From Oceanobacter sp. (GTDB taxonomy: Bacteria; Pseudomonadota; Gammaproteobacteria; Pseudomonadales; Oceanobacteraceae): a stretch of DNA of 64,000 bases. The position numbers were made by a program, and so were the translations under genes. The stretch spans positions 82,069 through 146,068 of the forward strand of contig NVWL01000003.1 in the NCBI GenBank assembly GCA_002733645.1. The letters run 5' to 3'. This document shows, piece by piece, positions 1 through 8,526 of this stretch (its first letter is position 1; each line of letters starts with the position of its first letter). A model generated the notes under the pieces. It made no database searches, had not been told where the DNA came from, and saw only the letters and a list, made by a program, of their open reading frames with translations.

Positions 1-1
1 C

Positions 2-1138
2 GCTAGCACTCACTCCCAAACACCTGCTCGGCCATCTGATCAAGTACCTGTTGAAGCTTCTAAGCCACAAGATTCAACAGAATCTGAGCCAGGATTTTCA
101 TGTATTGCCGCCGAAATTGCTGAAACCTTAAGCGGCCTTATTTCGCGTTTGGTTATTCCAGAGCGCCTTGCCGGACGTTCAACCGAATTGCTAGATCGTT
201 TAAACGACGGGCTTCACTCGTCTGAGTTTGTCGCTTTGCTTGAAGACACATCACAGTTTTTACTCGACTGCTTGGGTTCAGGCCAAGAAGAATTTGAGCG
301 ATTTTTACAAAGTTTAGATAAGCGCCTGCAAGCCATTCAGCTGATGGTGGCGGATGCCAACACCAGTCAAAACGACAGAGAACAAGCACGAACTGATCTT
401 GAAACAAATGTGCGAGATCAAATTGCGGATATTCGTTCAGTCGTCAATGGTCTTGGTGATTTAGGCGAGTTAGGCTCCAGCGTTCGAGACCACCTTGCGA
501 CAATTGTGCAAGCAATGGAGAACTACCAACAGGCTGAAGCTCAGCGAGAGCTTCGTCTGGCGGAGCAACTCCAAGTATTGCAGGCCCGCCTGAACGAAAT
601 GGAGGCCGAAGCTTCGCAGGCGCGTAAAATCATCGAAGACCAAAAAACTCGTGCCACCCAAGATCACCTTACCGGCCTACCTAATCGCGCGGCCTATGAA
701 GTGCGTCTAAGTGAAGAGCTGCTTAAACGCAGCCGCACCCGCAGTCCACTATCAATCATCGTCTGCGATGTTGATCACTTTAAGCGCATTAACGATACCT
801 ACGGCCACATTGCTGGCGACAAAGTGCTGCAACTATTGTCGTCCACTGTGCGTCGTAACCTCCGCAACGATGATTTTATATCCCGTTACGGTGGTGAAGA
901 ATTTGTTGCTCTTCTGCCAAATACCACCGCCGATGATGCGATGGGCGTGGCAGAAAAACTAAGACAAAAAGTAGAAGCCTGTCCATTCAATTTCCGCGGT
1001 GAGCGCGTCACCATCACCATGTCATTTGGCATTAGTGAATTTCGTTCATTGGAAGCCCCAGAAACCGTATTCGAACGTACGGATAAAGCGCTCTACAAAG
1101 CCAAGGGCGCGGGTCGTAATAGGTGTGTGAAAGCCTAA
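2..1138 (+). CDS. Diguanylate cyclase (GGDEF), 5' end cut by the window edge
   Basis: The reading frame is open from base 2, so the gene starts before the window; a TTG at 149 is not a convincing start. The C-terminal third is a GGDEF domain that should make cyclic-di-GMP from two GTP. The active-site motif is RYGGEEF, and an RxxD product-inhibition site (RNDD) lies just before it, so the enzyme looks active and feedback-inhibited. The preceding roughly 200 residues are helical and rich in Gln, Glu and Ala, with a coiled-coil look, and probably dimerise the catalytic domain. I see no membrane segment in the visible part. The signal sensed is unknown. It is followed by a separate DeoR-glmS unit on the same strand. 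Confidence 0.9.
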   Translation, partial: ASTHSQTPARPSDQVPVEASKPQDSTESEPGFSCIAAEIAETLSGLISRLVIPERLAGRSTELLDRLNDGLHSSEFVALLEDTSQFLLDCLGSGQEEFERFLQSLDKRLQAIQLMVADANTSQNDREQARTDLETNVRDQIADIRSVVNGLGDLGELGSSVRDHLATIVQAMENYQQAEAQRELRLAEQLQVLQARLNEMEAEASQARKIIEDQKTRATQDHLTGLPNRAAYEVRLSEELLKRSRTRSPLSIIVCDVDHFKRINDTYGHIAGDKVLQLLSSTVRRNLRNDDFISRYGGEEFVALLPNTTADDAMGVAEKLRQKVEACPFNFRGERVTITMSFGISEFRSLEAPETVFERTDKALYKAKGAGRNRCVKA

Positions 1139-1162
1139 TAAACGTCATTTTTTGCTATAACG

Positions 1163-1205
1163 TTTCGAATCGATTAAATTAGCGCCCATACATTCCGATT
1201 CGAAA
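1163..1205. promoter_or_regulatory. Inverted repeat upstream of the DeoR-type gene, probable operator
   Basis: TTTCGAATCG at 1163-1172 and its exact complement CGATTCGAAA at 1196-1205 flank a 23-bp centre and end 5 bp before the start codon of the DeoR-family gene. DeoR/GlpR-family repressors bind TTCGAA-like half-sites, so autoregulation is the simplest reading. A possible -10 (TATAAC) lies just upstream at about 1156. Confidence 0.5.
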
Positions 1206-1209
1206 CCTT

Positions 1210-2010
1210 ATGGCTCGACGACAGACCTCCGAACGACGACAATCAATACTTGATGCGCTCCATCTACATGGCCGCGTTCAGGTGGACAGTCTTGCCCGTT
1301 CGTTAAACACCTCAGAAGTAACTATTCGTAAGGATCTCAGTGCCTTAGAACAGGCCGGAAATCTGATTCGTCGTTACGGTGGCGCAATTTCTGCGTCCAA
1401 TACCGCTGTTGACCATACGCTTACTGTCGTCTCTCCAAGCCCTTCTTTAGAAGTTTCGGTTCGAAAGAAAGAGATAGGACGTTACGCTGCCCAGCAAGTG
1501 AAGAATCACAGTCGGATTCTCATCGATTTCGGCACCACCACTACTGCTATGATCCCGCACTTAAATACGCGAGAAGGCTTAGTAGTCATGACCAATTCAA
1601 TGCGCACCGCGCAAGAAATCTTAAGTCTTGAGCCAGCGCCAACGCTCCTAATGACCGGTGGTACATGGGACACCCAAACTCAATCATTACAGGGCCAGAT
1701 AGCCGAACAGGTTTTGCGTTCCTATGATTTCGATCAGCTATTTATTGGTTGTGATGGCATAGACCCTGCCCGAGGTACAACCACATTCAATGAATTAACC
1801 GGCCTCAGTAAAGTGATGGCAGAGTCAGCGAGTGAAGTCATTGTTGTCGCCACCACCGACAAAGTTGGCCGCCGGATACCCAACCTCGAACTTCCTTGGT
1901 CAAAAATAAACAAACTAATCATCGACGTGAGCCTCCCTATAGACGCACGACGAAACATCGAACAACAAGGCGTAGAAATCATCATCGCAACGCCTGACGG
2001 AGAAAAATAA
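1210..2010 (+). CDS. DeoR-family transcriptional repressor next to glmS
   Basis: The 266-residue length is normal for the family. Residues 1-60 form the DeoR winged helix-turn-helix ([15 protein letters not shown]..., then [17 protein letters not shown]). The rest is the DeoR sugar-phosphate sensor domain, with the phosphate-isomerase-like FGTTTTAM stretch and the later IGCDGI segment. The stop is one base before the glmS start, so the two genes are almost certainly co-transcribed. The context suggests that it senses an amino-sugar phosphate and controls glucosamine-6-phosphate synthesis; this is inference. DeoR-type regulators in front of glmS are common in gammaproteobacteria. The inverted repeat at 1163-1205 is the likely operator. 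Confidence 0.9.
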   Translation: MARRQTSERRQSILDALHLHGRVQVDSLARSLNTSEVTIRKDLSALEQAGNLIRRYGGAISASNTAVDHTLTVVSPSPSLEVSVRKKEIGRYAAQQVKNHSRILIDFGTTTTAMIPHLNTREGLVVMTNSMRTAQEILSLEPAPTLLMTGGTWDTQTQSLQGQIAEQVLRSYDFDQLFIGCDGIDPARGTTTFNELTGLSKVMAESASEVIVVATTDKVGRRIPNLELPWSKINKLIIDVSLPIDARRNIEQQGVEIIIATPDGEK

Positions 2011-2011
2011 T

Positions 2012-3826
2012 ATGTGTGGAATTGTTGGCGCTGTCGCGCAACGTGATGTTGTAGACATTCTTATCGAAGGCCTACGCCGCCTTGAATACCGAGGCTATGA
2101 CTCTGCCGGTGTCGCCATCATTAATGACACCCAAACCCTGCGCCGCGTTCGTCGTATGGGAAAGGTGCAATCATTAGCCGATGCTATTACCGAAGCGCCC
2201 ACCCTCGGCGGCACCGGTATTGCGCACACGCGCTGGGCCACCCACGGCGAACCCTCAGAAGACAACGCGCACCCACACATGTCTGGCGACATTGCCGTTG
2301 TGCATAATGGCATCATTGAAAACCATGAAAAACTACGTATTGAGCTGCAAGAGCAAGGCTACATATTCACCTCTCAGACCGACACCGAAGTCATCGCCCA
2401 CCTCGTTGAGCGTGAACTCAAAGACTCAAGCAGCCTGTTAAATGCGGTGATGGCAACGCGTTCTTTATTGGAGGGCGCTTACGGCATGGTCGTCATCAAC
2501 AGAACCGACCCAGAGCGGATGATTGTTGCCCGCTCAGGTAGCCCTTTGGTGATTGGTCACGGTATTGGCGAAAACTTCGTCGCCTCTGACGTGCTGGCCC
2601 TACTGCCTGTGACACGTAAGTTTTCTTACCTTGAAGAAGGCGATGTCGCCGAAATTACCCGAACAGACATTCGCATCTTCGACGCAGGCAATATTCCGAC
2701 AGAGCGTGCTGCCTCGGAAAGCGATATTGAACACGACGCCGGAGATAAAGGTGAGTTTCGTCATCACATGATGAAAGAAATCTACGAGCAGCCGTTAGCC
2801 ATCGCTAATACACTGGAAGGCCGTTTAATCGGCGGCAAGCTCAACCTCGAAGCCCTCGGTGACCTCAGTGACATTGACCAAGTTCAAATCATCGCTTGCG
2901 GCACCAGTTATCACTCAGGCATGACTGCGCGTTACTGGATCGAAGAGCTAGCAGGTGTTGCGTGCAACATCGAGATTGCCTCCGAATTTCGCTATCGTAA
3001 GTCCGTCGTACGTCCTAACAGTTTAATCGTTACTATTTCTCAAAGTGGTGAAACCGCTGACACTCTCGCGGCATTACGATTAGCCAAAGAACTCGGTTTC
3101 TCTCGATCTCTAACCATTTGTAACGTGCCAGGATCATCCTTAGTGCGTGAATCAGACATGGCCTTAATGACCCGTGCTGGGGCAGAAATTGGCGTTGCAT
3201 CCACGAAAGCGTTTACCACTCAGCTGGTTGCACTCATGCTGCTCACCGCGGCACTCGGACGCGCAAACAATATGAACGCTGAGACCGAAAAACGCATCGC
3301 CGATAGCCTGACTCTGCTTCCAGGCTTGATTGAAAAAGCTTTGGGCATGAACAGCGATATTGAAGAGTTGGCTCAACACTTCGCCGACAAGCACCACGCA
3401 CTCTTTCTTGGCCGTGGCGATCAATATCCGATTGCAATGGAAGGGGCGCTCAAACTAAAAGAAATCTCCTACATTCACGCCGAAGCATACGCTGCAGGCG
3501 AGCTGAAACATGGCCCGCTGGCCTTGATTGATGCCGAAATGCCAATTGTCGTAGTGGCGCCACACAATGACTTAGTTGAAAAGCTAAAGTCGAATATCGA
3601 AGAAGTACGCGCCCGAGGTGGTGAACTATTTGTTTTCGCCGATGAAGCAGCGAACATACGCCCGGCCAGCAATATGAAGGTCATGTCGGTGCCCCATTGC
3701 GACGACATCATTGCGCCAATTTTATATACGCTACCGCTACAATTACTGAGCTACCACGTCGCAGTTATTAAGGGCACGGATGTGGATCAGCCGCGTAACT
3801 TGGCGAAGAGCGTAACGGTAGAGTAG
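2012..3826 (+). CDS. glmS: Glutamine--fructose-6-phosphate aminotransferase (isomerizing)
   Basis: The 604-residue cytoplasmic enzyme makes glucosamine-6-phosphate from fructose-6-phosphate and glutamine, the first step to UDP-GlcNAc for peptidoglycan and LPS. It begins [10 protein letters not shown], so Cys2 is the N-terminal nucleophile of the glutaminase domain (about 1-240). Two SIS isomerase domains follow ([10 protein letters not shown], then [19 protein letters not shown]). The C-terminus NLAKSVTVE is the very conserved end whose DNA is read by TnsD-type target selectors, and the Tn7-like insertion lies just past the stop. A GGAG ribosome site precedes the ATG. Confidence 0.98.
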   Translation: MCGIVGAVAQRDVVDILIEGLRRLEYRGYDSAGVAIINDTQTLRRVRRMGKVQSLADAITEAPTLGGTGIAHTRWATHGEPSEDNAHPHMSGDIAVVHNGIIENHEKLRIELQEQGYIFTSQTDTEVIAHLVERELKDSSSLLNAVMATRSLLEGAYGMVVINRTDPERMIVARSGSPLVIGHGIGENFVASDVLALLPVTRKFSYLEEGDVAEITRTDIRIFDAGNIPTERAASESDIEHDAGDKGEFRHHMMKEIYEQPLAIANTLEGRLIGGKLNLEALGDLSDIDQVQIIACGTSYHSGMTARYWIEELAGVACNIEIASEFRYRKSVVRPNSLIVTISQSGETADTLAALRLAKELGFSRSLTICNVPGSSLVRESDMALMTRAGAEIGVASTKAFTTQLVALMLLTAALGRANNMNAETEKRIADSLTLLPGLIEKALGMNSDIEELAQHFADKHHALFLGRGDQYPIAMEGALKLKEISYIHAEAYAAGELKHGPLALIDAEMPIVVVAPHNDLVEKLKSNIEEVRARGGELFVFADEAANIRPASNMKVMSVPHCDDIIAPILYTLPLQLLSYHVAVIKGTDVDQPRNLAKSVTVE

Positions 3827-3845
3827 ACGCATCATACTCGGCGGC

Positions 3846-3850
3846 TTTCC
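3846..3850. repeat. Target-site duplication (TTTCC), glmS side
   Basis: TTTCC occurs at 3846-3850, immediately before the transposon end, and again at 22594-22598, immediately after the other end. A 5-bp duplication is what Tn7-type transposition leaves. It lies 20-24 bases past the glmS stop, the usual attTn7 position. Confidence 0.95.
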
Positions 3851-3916
3851 TGTCGGTTAACAATAAAGTTGTTAACTAAACAATAAAGTTGTTAACTTGA
3901 CAATAAAGTTGTTAAC
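3851..3916. repeat. TnsB-binding repeats, tnsA-side end (three copies, 20-bp period)
   Basis: The 17-bp unit ACAATAAAGTTGTTAAC occurs perfectly at 3860-3876, 3880-3896 and 3900-3916, with an exact 20-bp period. The terminal TGTCGGTT precedes the first copy. The same unit, inverted, occurs at the other end of the element. This is the packed arrangement of the Tn7 right end. Confidence 0.93.
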
Positions 3917-3937
3917 TAAAGCCATCTCAGCTATCTT
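3909..3937 (+). promoter_or_regulatory. Candidate tns operon promoter overlapping the third TnsB site
   Basis: TTGTTA at 3909-3914 and TATCTT at 3932-3937 are separated by 17 bp. The -35 overlaps the third TnsB repeat, so TnsB binding could repress its own operon, as reported for Tn7. The expected start point, around 3943-3945, falls in the loop of the hairpin at 3918-3963. The assignment is by eye only. Confidence 0.4.
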
Positions 3938-3966
3938 ATTTAAAGAATAGTTAAGGTGGCTTTTTT
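3918..3966 (+). terminator. Intrinsic terminator-like hairpin just before tnsA
   Basis: The arm 3918-3934 pairs with 3947-3963 over 17 positions with one mismatch and two G-T pairs. The loop is 12 bases, and the 3' arm runs into TTTTTT (3961-3966). The hairpin ends only 3 bases before the tnsA ATG, and its 3' arm contains the only purine-rich ribosome-site candidate (TTAAGGTGG). Transcripts reading in from glmS should be stopped or be poorly translated. A transcript starting in the loop would escape. Confidence 0.75.
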
Positions 3967-3969
3967 CAT

Positions 3970-4791
3970 ATGGCTAGAAAAAAATATTGGAATTCAGAGG
4001 CTACTAATGCTCGCTGGATAAAAGAAGGACGTGGACAAGGGGTTGGTAATAATTATAAACCTTGGTTAAGCGTAAGAGATGTCGCTTCTGAAGGCCGCTC
4101 TCACAGAGTTTATGGGCATCTTACCAATCGAACTCATCATCTTTTATCAGACCTTGAATTAGCTACTTTTTTGCTACTTCAGTGGCGGCCAACAACTACC
4201 GACATTCGAGAACAATTTCCCCTAGACCCTACCACTACTAAGCAAATCAGTATCGACACTGGTATAACACATCCTTCTCACGCAGGTGTCATTCAATACA
4301 TGAGCAGTGACCTTGTTGTTAATAGTAGTGAAAAAGACAGATCTGTATTTGCACTTCAGGTAAAACCATCCTCGAAGCTGGAAGATAAGAGGACAATTGA
4401 AAAACTAGAAATAGAAAGACGTTATTGGTTACAGAAAGGGATACCTTGGTCTCTTGTAACAGAAAACCAAATCCCTTCTACAGTTTTTAAGAATATTGAG
4501 TGGCTTTATAGTTTACAGGCCGAAAATGATGATGAGGCAGACTATAAGCATTTAGAACAGTACTCGGCCTGGATTTTACAGAATTCAAACTTAAAAATAA
4601 TTGATCTATGCAAGGACTTAGACTCCTCATACTCCCTTCCAATAGGTGAAAGCCTATTCCAGTTAAGAAACTTGTTAGCAAAGCGGTACTTTCATTTTGA
4701 TATTAGAATTCCATATATAGAATTGAGGTGTAGTGATTTAATTTCAGAGCCCATTGAAGCAATAATTGGGGTTTCACATGTTCCAAATTAA
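3970..4791 (+). CDS. tnsA: Tn7-type transposase subunit TnsA (5'-strand endonuclease)
   Basis: The 273-residue protein matches E. coli TnsA in length. TnsA is a restriction-enzyme-like nuclease that cuts the 5' ends of the transposon while TnsB cuts the 3' ends, giving cut-and-paste movement. The catalytic residues fall at the family numbers: Glu63 (SDLELATF), Asp114 (MSSDLVV), and Gln130 and Lys132 (ALQVKPS). The C-terminal half is the winged-helix part that contacts TnsC. The ATG at 3970 directly follows a terminator-like hairpin. The 3' end overlaps the start of tnsB, as expected for subunits made together. Confidence 0.96.
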   Translation: MARKKYWNSEATNARWIKEGRGQGVGNNYKPWLSVRDVASEGRSHRVYGHLTNRTHHLLSDLELATFLLLQWRPTTTDIREQFPLDPTTTKQISIDTGITHPSHAGVIQYMSSDLVVNSSEKDRSVFALQVKPSSKLEDKRTIEKLEIERRYWLQKGIPWSLVTENQIPSTVFKNIEWLYSLQAENDDEADYKHLEQYSAWILQNSNLKIIDLCKDLDSSYSLPIGESLFQLRNLLAKRYFHFDIRIPYIELRCSDLISEPIEAIIGVSHVPN

Positions 4792-6853
4792 TGAAGTCGT
4801 GGACCTTGATGGGCAGCTATACCGAATATTGAAAACTGTAGGTGATCAGATTATTTGGATAGAAGTAGAAAATAAAAAAGCATTCCCTTCTTTCATTCAT
4901 ATTGATGAGTTGGAACAGTTGATAATGAGTGAGAAACTCACTCGCGTATCTGATCCTTTTAGTTATTTATTGCAACTAACACCAACTCCTGGCTCTAAAG
5001 AAGAACAAAAAAGAGATAAATACTTCGAAATAATTAAACCATTGGTTATAAATGATCAGTTTTATATACCAAAAGTACGCGCTGAGTATATTAAGCAAAT
5101 CTTGCAGGGAGGCGAAATTTCCAAGCCCTATCTGTATCGATTAGTGCGCCAATATTGGCAAAGAGGTCAAATTCAAAATGCTCTTTTGTCTGATTACCAC
5201 AAGTCTGGAGCAAAAGGGAAAAAGCGCACAGCTAATGATATAAAGCTAGGAAGACCTAGGAAAATTACTAGTGGAATTGGTGCAATCATCGATGAAAGGA
5301 CTGAGAAACTATTCCGTATAGTGATAGACAAATACTTATTAACGGAGCAAACATTCACGGTAGCTTTTGCTCATCGCAGATTAAAACTACTGTATGAGCA
5401 GTATTTTCCGAACCTCTCAGAGGCCGAAAAGCCAACTAGAAGACAGCTGGAGTATTTTTTTAATAGAGAATATTCAGATGCACATAAGCTAATCTCAACG
5501 AATGCTCCAACAACTTACCGTAAAGATATAAGACCCCTACACAGTACTGCCACCATGCAAGCCTTGGGGCCTGGGTCACGTTATGAGATAGATGCAACCA
5601 TTGCAGATATTATTTTAGTTTCTGATGATAATAGAAATCAACCTATTGGAAGACCAATTTTATATATCTTAGTGGATGTGTTTTCGCGATTTATTGTCGG
5701 CTGGTATATCGGCTTTGAAAACCCATCATATGTTGCAGCCATACAAGCTCTCCATTTAGGTATGACGGATAAAAATAAATTTTTACAGAACAAAGAGCTT
5801 AATTCAGAGTCTTTTGAATGGCCGAGACCGGGTTTACCAGAAGCGATACTTGCAGATAGAGGCGAGCTTATTGGTCATCAAATTGAAGGGCTAGAGAAGA
5901 GCTTTAATATTCGAATAGAAAATACACCGCCCTATCGTGGTGATGCCAAGGGAATTGTCGAAAGAAACTTTAAAACACTTCAAGCAGAGTTTAAACCCTA
6001 TGCACCAGGGATCGTTACAGGGGTTACAGTAAAAAAAGTAGGTGGCAGAAATTATTGGCTTGATGGAAAGCTAACCCTTTCTGAGTTCACAGAAATTATT
6101 GAATCTTCCATCGTTATGCGTAACTTTGTTGATCCATTGTCTAAATACGACAAAAGTAGTGACATGCCAGCTGATTTGCCTTTGATTCCAGTTCATCTCT
6201 GGAATTGGGGTTTGCAGAATAGAACAGGCCGCCTTCGCACAGCAGACCCTGAAGATGTTCGAATTGCATTGCTACCAACGGAAAAAGTAACAGCCTCGGA
6301 AAATGGGATTTGTTTATTTGGTCTTTACTATTCTTCCCCTGAGATATTATCAGCTGGTTGGATGCATAGAGTTAGTAGCTCCAATAGACCCAAAAAATTG
6401 ATGGCAGCATATGATCCCAACCATGCTAATGAAATCTATTTGTTCCATGAAACGAACAGTCGTGCATATTGGGTTTGTAGGTTAACTGATATGTCGCGTG
6501 CATATCGTAATAGCTCATTTTGGGAAGTATGGCGAAATCTTGAGTTGAAAAAGAAAGCAATGAACCAAAGCAGATTAAATGCTGATAAAGTCAGAGCTGT
6601 GCATGAGAAAAAAATTGAAAGCATCATATCTTCAGCAATTAAATCAACACCGAAAGCAACTAATACTAATACCGAAAGAATGAGGAACGTAGGTCAAGCG
6701 CGTGAAAAGCAGCTTGAGAGTGAGCGTTTAGACAGAAGACCAAAAACGAAGGTAACTTATCCATCATCTAAAGTAATTTCACTAAGGGATAACGATGATA
6801 TAGATGAATACCCTACTTATGAAGATGAGTTATTTGATGATGGGGATGATTAA
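4778..6853 (+). CDS. tnsB: Tn7-type DDE transposase TnsB
   Basis: TnsB is the integrase-like subunit that binds the end repeats, cuts the 3' ends and joins them to the target. I place the start at the ATG at 4778 (MFQINEV, after GGGG), giving 691 residues; a TTG at 4766 in the same frame is possible. The central RNase-H-like domain has the catalytic triad at about Asp272 (YEIDAT), Asp360 (ILADRGE) and Glu395 (GIVERNF), with the usual 35-residue spacing between the last two. The N-terminal part holds the DNA-binding domains. The C-terminal tail is charged and acidic (YEDELFDDGDD), like the tail that contacts TnsC. The stop overlaps the tnsC start by one base. Confidence 0.97.
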   Translation: MFQINEVVDLDGQLYRILKTVGDQIIWIEVENKKAFPSFIHIDELEQLIMSEKLTRVSDPFSYLLQLTPTPGSKEEQKRDKYFEIIKPLVINDQFYIPKVRAEYIKQILQGGEISKPYLYRLVRQYWQRGQIQNALLSDYHKSGAKGKKRTANDIKLGRPRKITSGIGAIIDERTEKLFRIVIDKYLLTEQTFTVAFAHRRLKLLYEQYFPNLSEAEKPTRRQLEYFFNREYSDAHKLISTNAPTTYRKDIRPLHSTATMQALGPGSRYEIDATIADIILVSDDNRNQPIGRPILYILVDVFSRFIVGWYIGFENPSYVAAIQALHLGMTDKNKFLQNKELNSESFEWPRPGLPEAILADRGELIGHQIEGLEKSFNIRIENTPPYRGDAKGIVERNFKTLQAEFKPYAPGIVTGVTVKKVGGRNYWLDGKLTLSEFTEIIESSIVMRNFVDPLSKYDKSSDMPADLPLIPVHLWNWGLQNRTGRLRTADPEDVRIALLPTEKVTASENGICLFGLYYSSPEILSAGWMHRVSSSNRPKKLMAAYDPNHANEIYLFHETNSRAYWVCRLTDMSRAYRNSSFWEVWRNLELKKKAMNQSRLNADKVRAVHEKKIESIISSAIKSTPKATNTNTERMRNVGQAREKQLESERLDRRPKTKVTYPSSKVISLRDNDDIDEYPTYEDELFDDGDD

Positions 6854-8526
6854 TGCAAGTACCTAAGCACTTCGTTAAAGCGGAATATTCTAAGACAGGC
6901 GTTCGGCAATATGACAATAATCCGTTTATCGAAGCTTTACCCCCAATAATTCTTTCAGTCAAACAAGCTGGTTCAAGCCTAAAGGGACAAGTAGAGTTTG
7001 AGCCGTCTGATCGACTTGCTCCCCCTAAGGCAAGAATGCATATGGTTGTGTCATTACTAGATGATTTTTTCCAGCCTTTATCGCAACATATTCTACTAGA
7101 AGAGCGATTGGGCATGATGATAAGGAGAGGATATGTTGGTAGAAATTTGAATGATGGTTCTCTAAATCAAAAGCTACAAGAAGGCTACGAATTAATAAAG
7201 TCAGGTGAAAGCAGTTCTATTAATTTCGCTACAGAAAAAACAACTGCTCGCAGCATGTCTCTGATTGGAATATCTGGCGGGGGAAAAAGCAGCTCATTAA
7301 ACCGAATATTGGAAACATACCCTCAGGTCATTTATCACGAATCTACTAATTTCATTCAAATAAGCTACTTAAAAATAGAGTGCCCAAGCAACGGGGATCT
7401 TGAAAGTTTATGTTTAAACTTCTTTAGTGCGGTAGATAGCATTTTGGAAACAGATTATGAAAGACGGTATGCCAACCGCCGTCTTTCTGTACCTAAAATG
7501 CTCGCATTAATGCGTCAAACTGCAAATCACCGAGCAATTGGTGTGCTGGTAATTGATGAAATACAGCGACTCAGTCAGGTCAGATCTGGTGGTAAAGAAC
7601 AAATGTTAGAGTTCTTTGTTGAATTGGTAAACCAAGTTGGAATTCCGGTCGTGCTTGTTGGTACACCGAAAGCACGACCCATCTTTGAGCTTGAGCTCCA
7701 GTCTGGGCGTCGTAGCGCGGGTATAGGTTCAATTTATTGGGAAACAATTCAGAAGAAGACAGAAAAGAAGGGGTATGGACTTGTAGATAATCCAAACTGG
7801 GTTGCTTTTACAAATAGTCTTTGGAAATATCAATGGCTAAAGCATGGCGATGACCCTTTAACCGATGAAATTCGTGATTGCTGGTACGATTTATCACAAG
7901 GCGTACTTGATATTGTTGTGAAATTGTTTGTTTTAGCGCAATTAAGAGCGATAGCGAATAAGCGCGAAAGAATAACGGTGGGTATCTTGAAATCGGTATA
8001 CGATCAAGAGCTAAAGCCTGTTCAGCCGATGCTTGATGCTCTTCGATCAGGCAATGCCGATATGATTGTGAAATATTCAGATTTACGAGTATTAGATCTA
8101 GAAAAAAGATTGATTGAGCTTGGAAGTCAGATCATGTCATCAGCCCAAAAAGAGGAAGAGGGGCTTTTTGGTGGGAACAATGAAGCCTTAAAACTGTTTA
8201 ATTTAATGCTACAGCTTGATGGGAATTATGATAAAACTATCTTAGTAGCACTTATTAAAAGAATGTTTAAAGAAAGCCCAGAGCTAAGCTTTACAGAAAT
8301 GCTACCAAGCATGATCAACTGGTATAAAGAATATACTGCTGAAGAAAAGGTTAATAAGAAGGTCTCAAAAATTAACACCGTAAAGCGTAAAGACTGGTAT
8401 GACTTAGATAAAGAAGATTTAAGGTATTTGTTTGATTATAGTGAATCAGAAGGTCTTAACTTGAGCGATAACTTAGAGCAGCGCGGCTTGTTTTTTAATC
8501 TTGAAGACTGGGCGGCAAACTACTAG
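6853..8526 (+). CDS. tnsC: Tn7-type AAA+ regulator TnsC
   Basis: TnsC is the ATP-dependent adaptor that links a target selector (TnsD or TnsE) to the TnsAB transposase and confers target immunity. The 557-residue length agrees with Tn7 TnsC. The Walker A motif is GISGGGKS at residues 139-146 and the Walker B motif is LVIDE, with Asp235 and Glu236. The C-terminal roughly 130 residues are highly charged, like the tail that activates TnsA. It overlaps tnsB and tnsD by one base at each end (ATGCA and TAGTG junctions), indicating translational coupling. Confidence 0.96.
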   Translation: MQVPKHFVKAEYSKTGVRQYDNNPFIEALPPIILSVKQAGSSLKGQVEFEPSDRLAPPKARMHMVVSLLDDFFQPLSQHILLEERLGMMIRRGYVGRNLNDGSLNQKLQEGYELIKSGESSSINFATEKTTARSMSLIGISGGGKSSSLNRILETYPQVIYHESTNFIQISYLKIECPSNGDLESLCLNFFSAVDSILETDYERRYANRRLSVPKMLALMRQTANHRAIGVLVIDEIQRLSQVRSGGKEQMLEFFVELVNQVGIPVVLVGTPKARPIFELELQSGRRSAGIGSIYWETIQKKTEKKGYGLVDNPNWVAFTNSLWKYQWLKHGDDPLTDEIRDCWYDLSQGVLDIVVKLFVLAQLRAIANKRERITVGILKSVYDQELKPVQPMLDALRSGNADMIVKYSDLRVLDLEKRLIELGSQIMSSAQKEEEGLFGGNNEALKLFNLMLQLDGNYDKTILVALIKRMFKESPELSFTEMLPSMINWYKEYTAEEKVNKKVSKINTVKRKDWYDLDKEDLRYLFDYSESEGLNLSDNLEQRGLFFNLEDWAANY

